Of a DNA stretch of 64,000 nucleotides, positions 50,209-58,107 are shown piece by piece. Origin of the DNA: JACMQX01 sp044225675. GTDB taxonomy: Bacteria; Pseudomonadota; Gammaproteobacteria; Burkholderiales; Burkholderiaceae_C. Each line of letters opens with the position of its first letter. Position 1 is the stretch's first letter. The stretch spans positions 87,026-151,025 of the forward strand of contig JBGAIH010000011.1 in assembly GCA_044225675.1 (NCBI GenBank). The letters are read 5' to 3'. The translations under genes were made by a program, and so were the position numbers. The notes under the pieces are model-generated. The model did no database searches and was not told where the DNA came from. It worked only from the letters and a program-made list of their open reading frames with translations.

Positions 50209-51048
50209 TCAGCGCCAGCGCTGGTACCAGCCCAAGCCCGCCGACGTACCGCCGGGCTGGCCACCCTGTTTCGGCCGGTACTCACAGCCGACCCAGCCGT
50301 CCCAGCTGCAGGCGGCTGCGACCTCGTCGATCACGCTGAACAGGTAGGCATGGTTCACCTCCCCCAGGTCGGGCTCGTGGCGTTCGGGCACGCCCGCGAT
50401 CTGGAAATGGCCGACGCGGCCGGTGGGCAGGTACCTGCGGATCTTCATCGCCACGTCGCCCTCGACGATCTGGCAATGGTAGAGGTCCATCTGGACCTTC
50501 AGATTGGACGCCCCGACCTCCTCGACGATCTCGTGGGCATGGTCCTGGCGATTCAGGAAGAAGCCCGGAATGTCGCGCGTGTTGATCGGCTCGATCAGCA
50601 CGTCCCGGCCGGCCCGCGCCGCCTCGGCCGCAGCCCAGCGCAGATTGGCCACATAGGTGGGGCGGCAAGCTTCCCGGTCGAGGCCGGCAGGCACCAGGCC
50701 CGCCATGAGGTGCAGGCGCGGGCAGTCCAGCACCTCGGCATAGCGCAGCGCCAGACCGACCGCGTCGCGGAACTCGGCCTCGCGTCCGGGCACGCAGGCC
50801 ATTCCCCGGTCCATCGCGTCGATCGCACGGGCAATCGCCTGGGTGTCCGCGCCGCCGCCCGGCGGCGCATTGAACAGCACCTGGCGCAAGCCGTTGCCTC
50901 GCAGACGCGCGGCCAGTTCGTTCGCGTCGAACAGGTAGGGAAAGAGAAACTCGACCGCGCGAAAACCATCCCGCGCGGCCGCCTCGAAGCGGTCAGGGAA
51001 CGGCAGCTCCGGGTACATCATCGACAGGTTGGCGGCAAACTGGGGCAT
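50209..51048 (-). CDS. otnI: 2-oxo-tetronate isomerase
   Basis: Hydroxypyruvate-isomerase-like TIM-barrel enzyme of 279 residues. It begins MPQFAANLSMMYPELPFPDR, and the metal and catalytic residues lie in VLIEPINTRDIPGFFLN (Glu) and VQMDLYHCQIVEGD. In characterised acid-sugar pathways OtnI converts 2-oxo-tetronate to 3-oxo-tetronate, which OtnK phosphorylates and OtnC decarboxylates. It is the last gene of the leftward set and 80 bp after the aldo/keto reductase gene. Confidence 0.88.
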   Translation of the reverse strand: MPQFAANLSMMYPELPFPDRFEAAARDGFRAVEFLFPYLFDANELAARLRGNGLRQVLFNAPPGGGADTQAIARAIDAMDRGMACVPGREAEFRDAVGLALRYAEVLDCPRLHLMAGLVPAGLDREACRPTYVANLRWAAAEAARAGRDVLIEPINTRDIPGFFLNRQDHAHEIVEEVGASNLKVQMDLYHCQIVEGDVAMKIRRYLPTGRVGHFQIAGVPERHEPDLGEVNHAYLFSVIDEVAAACSWDGWVGCEYRPKQGGQPGGTSAGLGWYQRWR

Positions 51049-51128
51049 GGTCAGCGGCAGGTGGGTGGCACGGGAATCGGTGCGCGGGCAGTTGGAGTGT
51101 CAGGGGTGCGACGTCGGGGTGCGGTGCG

Positions 51129-52145
51129 TCAGGTGTGACGCGCCTGCCGCCCGCTGACCGGGTAGATGGGATCGGTGTAGCCCGGCGTGGACGCATGGCC
51201 AGGGGCCACCAGCGAATCGACCCGCTGCTCGTCGCCGGCATTCAGCGTGACGGCTGCGGCATCGATGTAGCCCTGCCATTGCTCAAGCGTGCGCGGCCCG
51301 CCCAGCACGCCGTGCACCAGGCGGTTGTTGAGGACCCAGGCGATGGCGAACTGCGTGGGCGTCATGCCGCGTTCCCGCGCATGCGCCGCCAGGGTCTGCG
51401 CATGCTGCAGGGACTCGGGACGGAACTCCGTCTGCAGCAGGCGGGGATCGTTGCGGGCCGCGCGCGAGCCCGCCGGAGGCGGCGCATCAGCCGGGTACTT
51501 GCCGCTCAGCACGCCGCGCGCGAGCGGGCTGTAGGCCACGACGCCCACGCCATAGCTGGCGCAGCAGGGCAGCAGCTCCGTCTCGATGCCGCGCGTCATG
51601 GCGTTGTAGGGCGGCTGGCAGACGATGGGCTGCGGCACGCCCATGGCGCGGCTGGTCTCCACCATCTTGGCGACACGCCAGGCGCGGAAGTTGGACACGC
51701 CGAAATAATGGATCCTGCCCGACTCGATCAGCCGCGCCAGCGTCGACAGCGTCTCCTCCATCGGGGTGGTTTCGTCGTCGCGATGCAGGTAGAGCACGTC
51801 GATCCAGGGCGTGTCCAGGCGCCGCAGGCTGTCGTCCACCGCACGCAGCATGTGGCGACGCGACAGGCCACGGTCATTCGGTCCGTCACCGGTCGGGTTG
51901 GCCAGCTTCGTGGCCAGCACCCAGCGCTCGCGGTCGGCTGCGATCAGCCGGCCGGTGATGCGCTCCGACTCGCCGCGTGCATAGACGTTGGCCGTGTCGA
52001 TGCCGTTGACGCCGGCCGCACGCGCGGCATCCACGATGCGCGCGGCTTCGGCTTCGCCGGTCTGGTCGCCGAACATCATCGCGCCGAGCCACAGTGGCGC
52101 AACCTTGAGGCCGCTGGCACCGAGCGGCGAGGAAGACAGAGTCAT
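51129..52145 (-). CDS. aldo/keto reductase
   Basis: NADPH-dependent oxidoreductase of 338 residues. The catalytic tetrad is Asp and Tyr in IDTANVYARGESE, Lys in WVLATKLANP and His in VLYLHRDDET. The C-terminal cofactor region includes AIAWVLNNRLVHGVLGG. It lies inside the acid-sugar set between otnC and otnI, where a dehydrogenase is needed to make the 2-oxo acid, so it may process the sugar or its lactone (inference). The gap to otnC is only 16 bp. Confidence 0.88.
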   Translation of the reverse strand: MTLSSSPLGASGLKVAPLWLGAMMFGDQTGEAEAARIVDAARAAGVNGIDTANVYARGESERITGRLIAADRERWVLATKLANPTGDGPNDRGLSRRHMLRAVDDSLRRLDTPWIDVLYLHRDDETTPMEETLSTLARLIESGRIHYFGVSNFRAWRVAKMVETSRAMGVPQPIVCQPPYNAMTRGIETELLPCCASYGVGVVAYSPLARGVLSGKYPADAPPPAGSRAARNDPRLLQTEFRPESLQHAQTLAAHARERGMTPTQFAIAWVLNNRLVHGVLGGPRTLEQWQGYIDAAAVTLNAGDEQRVDSLVAPGHASTPGYTDPIYPVSGRQARHT

Positions 52146-52161
52146 GCGGAGTCTCCAGGGT

Positions 52162-52821
52162 TCACCAGCGTGCGCCGAAGGCGACGCGAAGTTCGTCGAT
52201 CTGCGCCAGGGTGAGCGGCGCAGCGTCGGGGTTCATGCACGCCAGGCGCGCCGTTTCCTCGAGTTCCTCGAGCACGGCCATCGCACTGGCTGGCGACTCG
52301 TGCCAGACCTTGGGGCCGATGCGCTCGAGCATGACGGCACGGATCGGCGCGCCCGCAGCGCCGTGCTGCTCGATCGCCTGCGCAACCGCCTGCGCCGTGC
52401 CCTGGGCGCCGGGCCGTGCATAGCCGATGAGCGGCACATGGCCGACCTTCATCACGAAGTACGGCGTCAGGGGCGCCAGCCACTCGGGCGCAGGCGGGCG
52501 CAGGCTCAGGGCGACGCAGTGCGTGGCGTGGGTGTGGATCACGCAGCGCGTCTGCGGATCGAAGCGCGTCGCCGCAGCGTAGATGGCCCGGTGCAGCACC
52601 AGGGTCTTGCTGGCCGGCGCGCCAGCGGTCTGCACGCCCGCCGCATCCACCCGCGCGAGCTGCGCGGGATCGAGAAACCCGAGACACGCGTCGGTCGGCG
52701 TGATGAGGAAGCCGTCGTCCAGCCGCACGCTGATGTTGCCCGCCGTGGCGTGCACCAGCCCCCGGTCGAACAGGCTTTTGCCGACGCGGCAGATCTCGTC
52801 GCGCGCTTGGGTCTCGGTCAT
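52162..52821 (-). CDS. otnC: 3-oxo-tetronate 4-phosphate decarboxylase (class II aldolase fold)
   Basis: Class II aldolase/adducin-family enzyme of 219 residues. Zinc ligands are in VIHTHATHCVALSL (two His) and a later His in the C-terminal part; the acidic residue lies in ITPTDACLGFLDP. LVHATAGNISVRLDDGFLI is the phosphate-binding region. OtnC releases CO2 and leaves dihydroxyacetone phosphate. Its ATG overlaps the otnK stop by 4 bp. Confidence 0.88.
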   Translation of the reverse strand: MTETQARDEICRVGKSLFDRGLVHATAGNISVRLDDGFLITPTDACLGFLDPAQLARVDAAGVQTAGAPASKTLVLHRAIYAAATRFDPQTRCVIHTHATHCVALSLRPPAPEWLAPLTPYFVMKVGHVPLIGYARPGAQGTAQAVAQAIEQHGAAGAPIRAVMLERIGPKVWHESPASAMAVLEELEETARLACMNPDAAPLTLAQIDELRVAFGARW

Positions 52822-54098
52822 GCCAGCATCGTAAAGGCTTTGGTGAAAAAGTCGTCCGAGCCGAAGTTGCCCGACTTGAGCGCCAGGTGCAGGGGCACGC
52901 CGTCCTGCGTCTGCCCGTGGCACCAGGGCACGCCCGGATCGATCTGCGGGCCGATCTGCATCTGCGTGAGGCCCAGCGCCTGCACGCAGGCCCCCGAGGT
53001 TTCCCCACCCGCCACCACCAGTTGCCGCACGCCCAGCGCCACGAGGCCCCGCGTCACCTCGGCGAGCGCCGCCTCCACCAGTGCGCCGGCCGCGCCGATG
53101 CCCAGGGCCGTCTGCGCCGCGCCCACCGCCTCGGGATCGGCCGTGGAATAGACCAGCACCGGGCCGTCGCCCACATGGCGCGCGGCCCACGCAAGCGCTG
53201 CGGCCGCGTTGCCGCCTCCGCTGCTCTCCGCTTGCGCCAACGCCAGCGGGTCCAATGCAAAGGTCGGATGGCCCGCCTCGATGAAGCGGCGCACCTGGCG
53301 ACGCGTGGCCTCCGAACAGCTTCCCGAGACGATGGCCCGCAGGCCGGCCGCCGGCGGCAACCGGGCCGCCAGCGGCGACGGCGCCATGCCGAAGTTGGCA
53401 GGCAGCGCGATCGCCACGCCCGAGCCTGCCGTCACCAAAGGCATGTCCGCCAATGCCGGCCCGAGGCGCAGCAGATCGTCATTGGAGACGGCGTCCACCA
53501 CCGCAATGCCCACGCCCTGCGCGCGCAGCGCTTCGATGCGGTCGCGCACAGCCTGCGGGCCCGCCGCCGCGGCCCGGTGGTCGATCAGGCCCACGCGGCG
53601 GCGGGTCTGGGACTGCAGCACCCGCACGAGGTTGGCGTCGGTCATCGGCGTGAGCGGATGATGCCGCATGCCACTGTCGCTCAGGAGCACGTCGCCAACG
53701 AACAGATGACCCTTGAAGACGGTGCGCTGGTTGTCGGGGAACGCAGGCGTCGCGATGGTGAAGTCCGTGCCGAGGGCGTCCATGAGCGCCTCCGCCACCG
53801 GCCCGATGTTGCCCTGGGGCGTGCTGTCGAAGGTGGAACAGTACTTGAAGTAGATCTGGCGCGCGCCCTGGGCCTGCAGCCAGCGCAGCGCCTGCAGCGA
53901 CTGCGCCACCGCGTCCGCCGGCGCGATGGTGCGCGACTTGAGCGCGATGACGACGGCATCCGCGCGGTCAGGCACAGGTCCGGACGGTGTGCCCAGCGCC
54001 TGCACCACGCGCATGCCGGCGCGCACCAGGTTGTTTGCCAGATCGGTGGCGCCCGTGAAGTCGTCGGCAATGCAGCCGAGCCTGAGCGAGGAGTCCAT
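52818..54098 (-). CDS. otnK: 3-oxo-tetronate kinase (four-carbon acid sugar kinase)
   Basis: DUF1537-family kinase of 426 residues that phosphorylates 3-oxo-tetronate. The N-terminal sugar-binding domain starts LGCIADDFTGATDLANNLVR and contains FKYCSTFDSTPQGNIGPVAEA. The C-terminal nucleotide-binding domain has IVSGSCSEATRRQVR, LVVAGGETSGACVQALG and ALKSGNFGSDDFF. The ATG at 54096-54098 is preferred over upstream in-frame codons because it gives MDSSLRLGCIADDF. It is the first gene of the leftward acid-sugar set; no regulator or dedicated transporter is visible next to it. Confidence 0.92.
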   Translation of the reverse strand: MDSSLRLGCIADDFTGATDLANNLVRAGMRVVQALGTPSGPVPDRADAVVIALKSRTIAPADAVAQSLQALRWLQAQGARQIYFKYCSTFDSTPQGNIGPVAEALMDALGTDFTIATPAFPDNQRTVFKGHLFVGDVLLSDSGMRHHPLTPMTDANLVRVLQSQTRRRVGLIDHRAAAAGPQAVRDRIEALRAQGVGIAVVDAVSNDDLLRLGPALADMPLVTAGSGVAIALPANFGMAPSPLAARLPPAAGLRAIVSGSCSEATRRQVRRFIEAGHPTFALDPLALAQAESSGGGNAAAALAWAARHVGDGPVLVYSTADPEAVGAAQTALGIGAAGALVEAALAEVTRGLVALGVRQLVVAGGETSGACVQALGLTQMQIGPQIDPGVPWCHGQTQDGVPLHLALKSGNFGSDDFFTKAFTMLA

Positions 54099-54267
54099 GG
54101 TCACGATGCGGATGCAGAAACAGGTGTGAGGAGGCCGGCAGGCTTGCGGCCGCCGGGCTGGGCCGCAGCCCCGCGCCCCGGGCCTTCGCCCGGACACGCG
54201 CTTGCGGTCTGGGGCAGTTGTATCACGCGCCAGCGGGCCTTGGCGGGGCCCGCTATGCTGCGCAGGC

Positions 54268-55335
54268 ATGAACCCGCACTACGATCCGGACCAGCCCCAC
54301 CACACCCCGCAGGGCTTCCGGAACCTGCATACGCCCTTCGGCAGCAAGAGCCTGGCGGAAGTCCTGCGCTGGCGCTGGAACGCGCATCGCAACGGACTGC
54401 CGCCGCCGCCCCAGGCACCCACCCCGTGCGTCGCACCCGACCTCGGGCAGCTGCGGCGCAATGCGGCGGCGGGCCACGCGATGCAGCCGACCGTGACCTG
54501 GATCGGCCATGCCACCGTCCTCGCGCAGCTCGGCGGCCTCAACATCCTCACAGACCCGATCTTCTCGGAGCGCGCCTCGCCGATGTCGTTCGCCGGCCCG
54601 CGTCGGCATCAGCCCCCCGCCATCACCCCGGATGCGCTGCCGCACATCGACCTGGTGCTGGTGTCCCACAACCACTACGACCATCTGGACGAGGCGTCGG
54701 CGCGGGCCCTGGCGGCGCAGCCCGGCGGCCCGCCCCTGTTCGTCGTGCCGCTGGGCCTGAAGGCCTGGCTGGAACGGCGCGGCATCACGCACGCGGTGGA
54801 GCTGGACTGGTGGCAGGGCCACCGGATGGCGGCGCCTGCAGGCGAGGTGGAGGTCATGGTCGTGCCGGCGCAGCACTGGTCGGCGCGCGGCCTGAATGAC
54901 CGCATGAACACGCTGTGGGGCGGCTTTGCAGTGTTCTCGCCCGACTGCCATCTGTTCTACGCAGGGGACACGGGCTACTCGCGCGATTTCGCTGACATGC
55001 GGCAGCGCTTCGCCGAGCGCCAGTCGGAAGGCGCGGGCGGCGGCTTCGATGTGGCGCTGCTGCCGATCGGCGCTTACGAGCCCCGCTGGTTCATGAAGAC
55101 GCAGCACGTCAATGCGGATGAGGCGGTGAAGATCCATCGCGATCTCGGAGCCAAGCGCTCGCTCGGCGTCCACTGGGGCACCTTCGAGCTGACCGACGAG
55201 GCGCTCGACGAGCCGCCGCGTGCGCTGGCGCGGGCGCGCGCCGACCAGGATGTGTCGGCGGACGACTTTTTCGTGCTGGCGATCGGCGAGACGCGATCGA
55301 TTGCACCACGCCCCGCTCTGCGGCCCGAGGTCTAG
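54268..55335 (+). CDS. metallo-beta-lactamase-fold hydrolase, NAPE-PLD-like
   Basis: Zinc hydrolase of 355 residues. The metal motif is VSHNHYDHLD (about 133-142), later ligands are in FYAGDTGYSRDF (Asp) and GVHWGTFELT (His), and an upstream TWIGHATVLAQLGGLNILTDP is typical of the N-acylphosphatidylethanolamine phospholipase D-like/UlaG-like group. No signal peptide. Substrate unknown; a lipid or organophosphate ester is possible. Its stop shares CTAG with the stop of convergent metW. Confidence 0.88.
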   Translation: MNPHYDPDQPHHTPQGFRNLHTPFGSKSLAEVLRWRWNAHRNGLPPPPQAPTPCVAPDLGQLRRNAAAGHAMQPTVTWIGHATVLAQLGGLNILTDPIFSERASPMSFAGPRRHQPPAITPDALPHIDLVLVSHNHYDHLDEASARALAAQPGGPPLFVVPLGLKAWLERRGITHAVELDWWQGHRMAAPAGEVEVMVVPAQHWSARGLNDRMNTLWGGFAVFSPDCHLFYAGDTGYSRDFADMRQRFAERQSEGAGGGFDVALLPIGAYEPRWFMKTQHVNADEAVKIHRDLGAKRSLGVHWGTFELTDEALDEPPRALARARADQDVSADDFFVLAIGETRSIAPRPALRPEV

Positions 55336-55916
55336 CCGCGCTCGAAGCGGAAGACGGCGGTGCCTGCGCGGGCATTGGGCAGCCAGCGCACCTCGCGGCC
55401 TTCCTGCAGGCCGAACGCGTCGAGCACGCGCAGGCGGTTGCGCATGGCCAGCACCTCGAAGTCCTTGTAGGTGCCCACCCGGATGTTGGGCGTGTCGTAC
55501 CACTGGTAGGGCAGCCGCTTGGTGACCGGCATGCGGCCCCGCAGGATGCTCAGGCGGTTGGGCCAATGCGCGAAGTTCGGAAAAGCCACGATGCCCATGC
55601 GGCCGACACGGGCCGTCTCCACCAGCATCGTCTCGGCATTGCGCAGGTGCTGCAGCGTGTCGATCTGCAGGACGACGTCGAAGGAGTCGTCGTCGAACAT
55701 CGACAGGCCCTCGTCGAGGTTCAGCTGGATCACGTTCACGCCGCGCGCGAGCGCAGCCAGCACATTGGCATCGGAGATTTCCACGCCATAGCCGCTGCAG
55801 CCGCGTTCGCGCTGCAGGTAGTCCAGCATGGCACCGTCGCCGCAGCCGAGGTCGAGCACGCGCGAGCCCTCGGGCACCAGCCGCGCGATGGACTGCATCG
55901 TCGCGTGGTCGCTCAT
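55332..55916 (-). CDS. metW: methionine biosynthesis protein MetW
   Basis: SAM-methyltransferase-fold protein of 194 residues: SRVLDLGCGDGAMLDYL is the cofactor motif and QIDTLQHLRNAE and FPNFAHWPNRL follow. MetW works with MetX in methionine synthesis in several proteobacteria, where it is needed for full acyltransferase function. The ATG at 55914-55916 overlaps the metX stop (ATGA), so the two are translationally coupled. Confidence 0.94.
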   Translation of the reverse strand: MSDHATMQSIARLVPEGSRVLDLGCGDGAMLDYLQRERGCSGYGVEISDANVLAALARGVNVIQLNLDEGLSMFDDDSFDVVLQIDTLQHLRNAETMLVETARVGRMGIVAFPNFAHWPNRLSILRGRMPVTKRLPYQWYDTPNIRVGTYKDFEVLAMRNRLRVLDAFGLQEGREVRWLPNARAGTAVFRFERG

Positions 55917-57064
55917 GCGGCGTTCTCCTCTGCGATGTGCTCGAACCATGCGCGGGCGACGGCCAGGTAACGGGCATCATCGAGCAGGAAGGCGTCGTGG
56001 CCATGCGGCGCGTCGATCTCGGCGTAGCTCACATCGCGCCGGTTGTCGAGCAGGGCCTTGACGATTTCGCGGCTGCGCTTGGGTGCGAACCGCCAGTCGG
56101 TGGTGAAGCTCACGATCAGAAAGCGCGCCCGCGCGCTGGCCAGCGCCTGCGTCAGGTTGCCGCCATGGCGGCGCGCCGGGTCGAAGTAGTCGAGCGCGCG
56201 GGTGATGAGCAGGTAGGTGTTGGCGTCGAAGTACTCCGCGAACTTGTCGCCCTGGTAGCGCAGATAGCTCTCGATCTGGAACTCGACGTCCTGCGTCGTG
56301 TACTGGTAGGGGCTGCCACCGCCTTCGACGGTCTCCGCCACCGCGTTGCGCAGTTCGCGGCCGAACTTCTCGTTCATCACATCGTCACTCAGGTAGGTGA
56401 TGTGGCCGATCATGCGGGCGATGCGCAGGCCGCGCTTGGGCACGACGCCGTGCTCGTAGAAATGGCCGGCGTGGAAGTCGGGGTCGGTCACGATGGCGCG
56501 CCGCGCCACTTCATTGAAGGCGATGTTCTCGGCCGTGAGATTGGGCGCGCTGGCAATGACCGCCGCGTGGCGCACCCGCTCGGGATACCGCAGCGTCCAG
56601 CTGAGGGCCTGCATACCGCCCAGGCTGCCGCCCATCACGGCCGCGAGTGTCCCGATGCCCAGGCCGTCCAGCAGCCGAGCCTGGGCGTCGACCCAGTCCT
56701 CCACGGTGAGAACCGGGAAATCGGCGCCCCAGGCCTTGCCCGTGGCCGGATTGGTGTGCATCGGGCCGGTCGAGCCGAAGCACGAACCCAGGTTGTTCAC
56801 GCCGATCACGAAGAAGCGGTTGGTGTCCACCGGCTTGCCCGGGCCGATCATGTTGTCCCACCAGCCCTCGGAGCGCGGCTGCCCCTCGTAGGTGCCGGCC
56901 ACATGGTGCGACGCATTGAGCGCATGGCAGATCAGCACTGCGTTCGACCGCTGCGCATTGAGCGTGCCATAGGTCTCGTAGCACAGGTCATAGCCGGCCA
57001 TGGACGCGCCGCTCTGCAAGGGCAGCGGCGCATCGAAGTGCATGGTCTGTGGCGTGACGATCAT
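55913..57064 (-). CDS. metX: homoserine O-acyltransferase MetX (probably O-succinyltransferase)
   Basis: Alpha/beta-hydrolase-fold enzyme of 383 residues that acylates homoserine, the first committed step to methionine. The nucleophile is in MGGSLGGMQALSW and the His in APHGHDAFLL. The segment CHALNASHHVAGTYEG has ALNASHH where typical O-acetyltransferases have ALTGDSH, a pattern I associate with the succinyl-CoA-using MetXS group; this is an inference. The gene lies behind a SAM-II riboswitch and terminator, so it is shut down by SAM. Ribosome-binding site is weak. Confidence 0.94.
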   Translation of the reverse strand: MIVTPQTMHFDAPLPLQSGASMAGYDLCYETYGTLNAQRSNAVLICHALNASHHVAGTYEGQPRSEGWWDNMIGPGKPVDTNRFFVIGVNNLGSCFGSTGPMHTNPATGKAWGADFPVLTVEDWVDAQARLLDGLGIGTLAAVMGGSLGGMQALSWTLRYPERVRHAAVIASAPNLTAENIAFNEVARRAIVTDPDFHAGHFYEHGVVPKRGLRIARMIGHITYLSDDVMNEKFGRELRNAVAETVEGGGSPYQYTTQDVEFQIESYLRYQGDKFAEYFDANTYLLITRALDYFDPARRHGGNLTQALASARARFLIVSFTTDWRFAPKRSREIVKALLDNRRDVSYAEIDAPHGHDAFLLDDARYLAVARAWFEHIAEENAA

Positions 57065-57083
57065 CTGGAAGCTGCAGTGAGAA

Positions 57084-57118
57084 CAAAAAAACCCGGCGTC
57101 GCTAAAAACGAGGCCGGG
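57084..57118 (-). terminator. intrinsic terminator of the metX SAM-II riboswitch
   Basis: Read leftward, GCCCGGC pairs with GCCGGGT around a short loop with TTTTTA, followed by seven consecutive Ts. It lies between the aptamer and the metX ATG, the right position for a SAM-dependent expression platform. It could in addition stop read-through from the upstream gene. Confidence 0.82.
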
Positions 57119-57130
57119 CTTCGGTTCGGT

Positions 57131-57187
57131 CGGTCTTTAGCAGAATTTATTGAGCGCCCGCAAGCTGGAGCAAATCGGCGCTTGAGG
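57131..57187 (-). ncRNA. SAM-II riboswitch upstream of metX
   Basis: Leftward RNA shows the SAM-II core: P1 5' strand AGCGCC followed by GATTTG, then CTTGC, the returning strand GGCGCT, an A-rich linker AATAAA and the conserved GCTAAA. P1 pairs 57177-57182 with 57153-57158. SAM-II aptamers form an H-type pseudoknot that binds S-adenosylmethionine and are common before metX in alpha- and betaproteobacteria. The -10 TATACT (57194-57189) puts the transcript start at the aptamer's 5' end. No good -35 is present. Confidence 0.85.
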
Positions 57188-57188
57188 A

Positions 57189-57194
57189 AGTATA
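57189..57194 (-). promoter_or_regulatory. -10 element of the metXW promoter
   Basis: TATACT read leftward, with only a weak -35 (CTGAGC, 17 bp upstream) overlapping the stop of the Gdt1-family gene. Predicted start near 57182 at the first bases of the riboswitch. Confidence 0.55.
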
Positions 57195-57213
57195 GCAACC
57201 CCCTCGGCGCCGC

Positions 57214-57771
57214 TCAGGCCAGCAGGGCCACCAGCCCCAGGACGGCAAAGATCACCGCCGAGATCAGGTGGACCGTGCGGATCGGCACCCGGCGCGTGAT
57301 CCGCTCGCCCAGCCACACCACCGGTGCGTTGGCCAGCATCATCCCGAGCGTGGTGCCGGCCACGACGGCCGCCCAGGCCTCGTAGCGGGCCGCGAGCATG
57401 ACAGTGGCGATCTGGGTCTTGTCGCCCATCTCTGCGAGGAAGAACGCCACCATGGTGGTGGCGAAGACCCCCAGGCGGCCTCCGCCCGCAGGGGCGTCGT
57501 CGTCCAGTTTGTCGGGCACGAGCATCCACACCGCCATCGCGATGAAAGACACCCCGAGCACCCAGCGCAGGGCCTGCGGCCCGATCAGCGTGGTGACCCA
57601 TGCGCCGACGGCGCCGGCCAGTGCGTGATTGAAGACGGTGGCGACGAAGATGCCCGCCACGATGGGCCAGGGCTTGCGGAATCTGGCCGCCAGGACGAGT
57701 GCGAGCAGCTGCGTCTTGTCGCCCATTTCGGCGAGTGCGACGATGCCTGTGGAGATGAGAAATGCTTCCAT
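57214..57771 (-). CDS. TMEM165/GDT1-family cation exporter (probable Mn2+ exporter)
   Basis: Integral membrane protein of 185 residues with six hydrophobic helices in two repeats. Each repeat carries the family motif EMGDKTQ (residues about 14-20 and 107-113), which binds the cation. Bacterial members, such as MneA of Vibrio, export manganese. The ATG at 57769-57771 is chosen; upstream in-frame ATGs fall inside the riboswitch leader. The yybP-ykoY (Mn2+) riboswitch upstream strongly supports manganese as the substrate. Confidence 0.9.
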   Translation of the reverse strand: MEAFLISTGIVALAEMGDKTQLLALVLAARFRKPWPIVAGIFVATVFNHALAGAVGAWVTTLIGPQALRWVLGVSFIAMAVWMLVPDKLDDDAPAGGGRLGVFATTMVAFFLAEMGDKTQIATVMLAARYEAWAAVVAGTTLGMMLANAPVVWLGERITRRVPIRTVHLISAVIFAVLGLVALLA

Positions 57772-57840
57772 GATGAGGTCCCGGCCGGAATGACAACCCA
57801 TGACTGCAAACGCACCCCCGGCCAAAACGGGGACGCCGCA

Positions 57841-57960
57841 GTCAAAGGTCTCGCCAGGTCATGCGACTGCCTGCGCCATGCCGTCGCGCATTGCACGCGA
57901 TCCGCAAGTCTGTTGACGCAAGCCCTTCCCGGAGATCGGAAGGAGGCTACTCCCCAATGA
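57841..57960 (-). ncRNA. yybP-ykoY (manganese) riboswitch
   Basis: Read leftward, the leader contains the three hallmark elements in order: TTGGGGAGTAGCC (57957-57945), GCGTCAACAGACTTG in the middle loop (57921-57907) and GGCGAGACCTTTG (57857-57845). They flank the expected paired arms and a variable hairpin. This aptamer binds Mn2+ and turns on exporters of the metal. There is no poly-U terminator between it and the gene, so control may act on translation, since GGCCGG and CCGGCC near the start site could pair alternatively. Confidence 0.85.
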
Positions 57961-57968
57961 CAGCCACC

Positions 57969-57974
57969 AGTATA
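57969..57974 (-). promoter_or_regulatory. -10 element of the Gdt1-family gene promoter
   Basis: TATACT read leftward, placing the transcript start near 57962, just at the riboswitch 5' end. The -35 is weak (CTTCGT at 17 bp). Confidence 0.5.
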
Positions 57975-58019
57975 GCTTCTTGGGCTCTCCAACGAAGGGC
58001 CGCTCACCTCGCACGGTTC

Positions 58020-58035
58020 TGGCGCACTTTTTGCT
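58020..58035 (+). promoter_or_regulatory. sigma-54 promoter of the ammonium transporter gene
   Basis: TGGCGCACTTTTTGCT has the invariant GG and GC exactly 12 bases apart, matching TGGCAC-N5-TTGCT. It lies about 75 bp before the amt ATG. Nitrogen-controlled (RpoN/NtrC) expression of an ammonium transporter is expected. The 336-bp gap 57772-58107 is therefore filled by this promoter and leader plus the leftward riboswitch. Confidence 0.82.
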
Positions 58036-58040
58036 TGATT

Positions 58041-58079
58041 TTGGTGCGAAACGGCTGGAGACGCCGATTTCGCACCAAT
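58041..58079 (+). repeat. long inverted repeat in the amt leader
   Basis: TTGGTGCGAAACGGC and GCCGATTTCGCACCAA pair over 15 bp with one bulged A around a 7-base loop (TGGAGAC), just downstream of the sigma-54 promoter start. No T-run follows. It may be a leader RNA hairpin or an operator; the half-site GGTGC resembles NtrC half-sites but the spacing does not. Confidence 0.65.
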
Positions 58080-58107
58080 AAACAGCAAATCATCCAAAGA
58101 GGTCATC

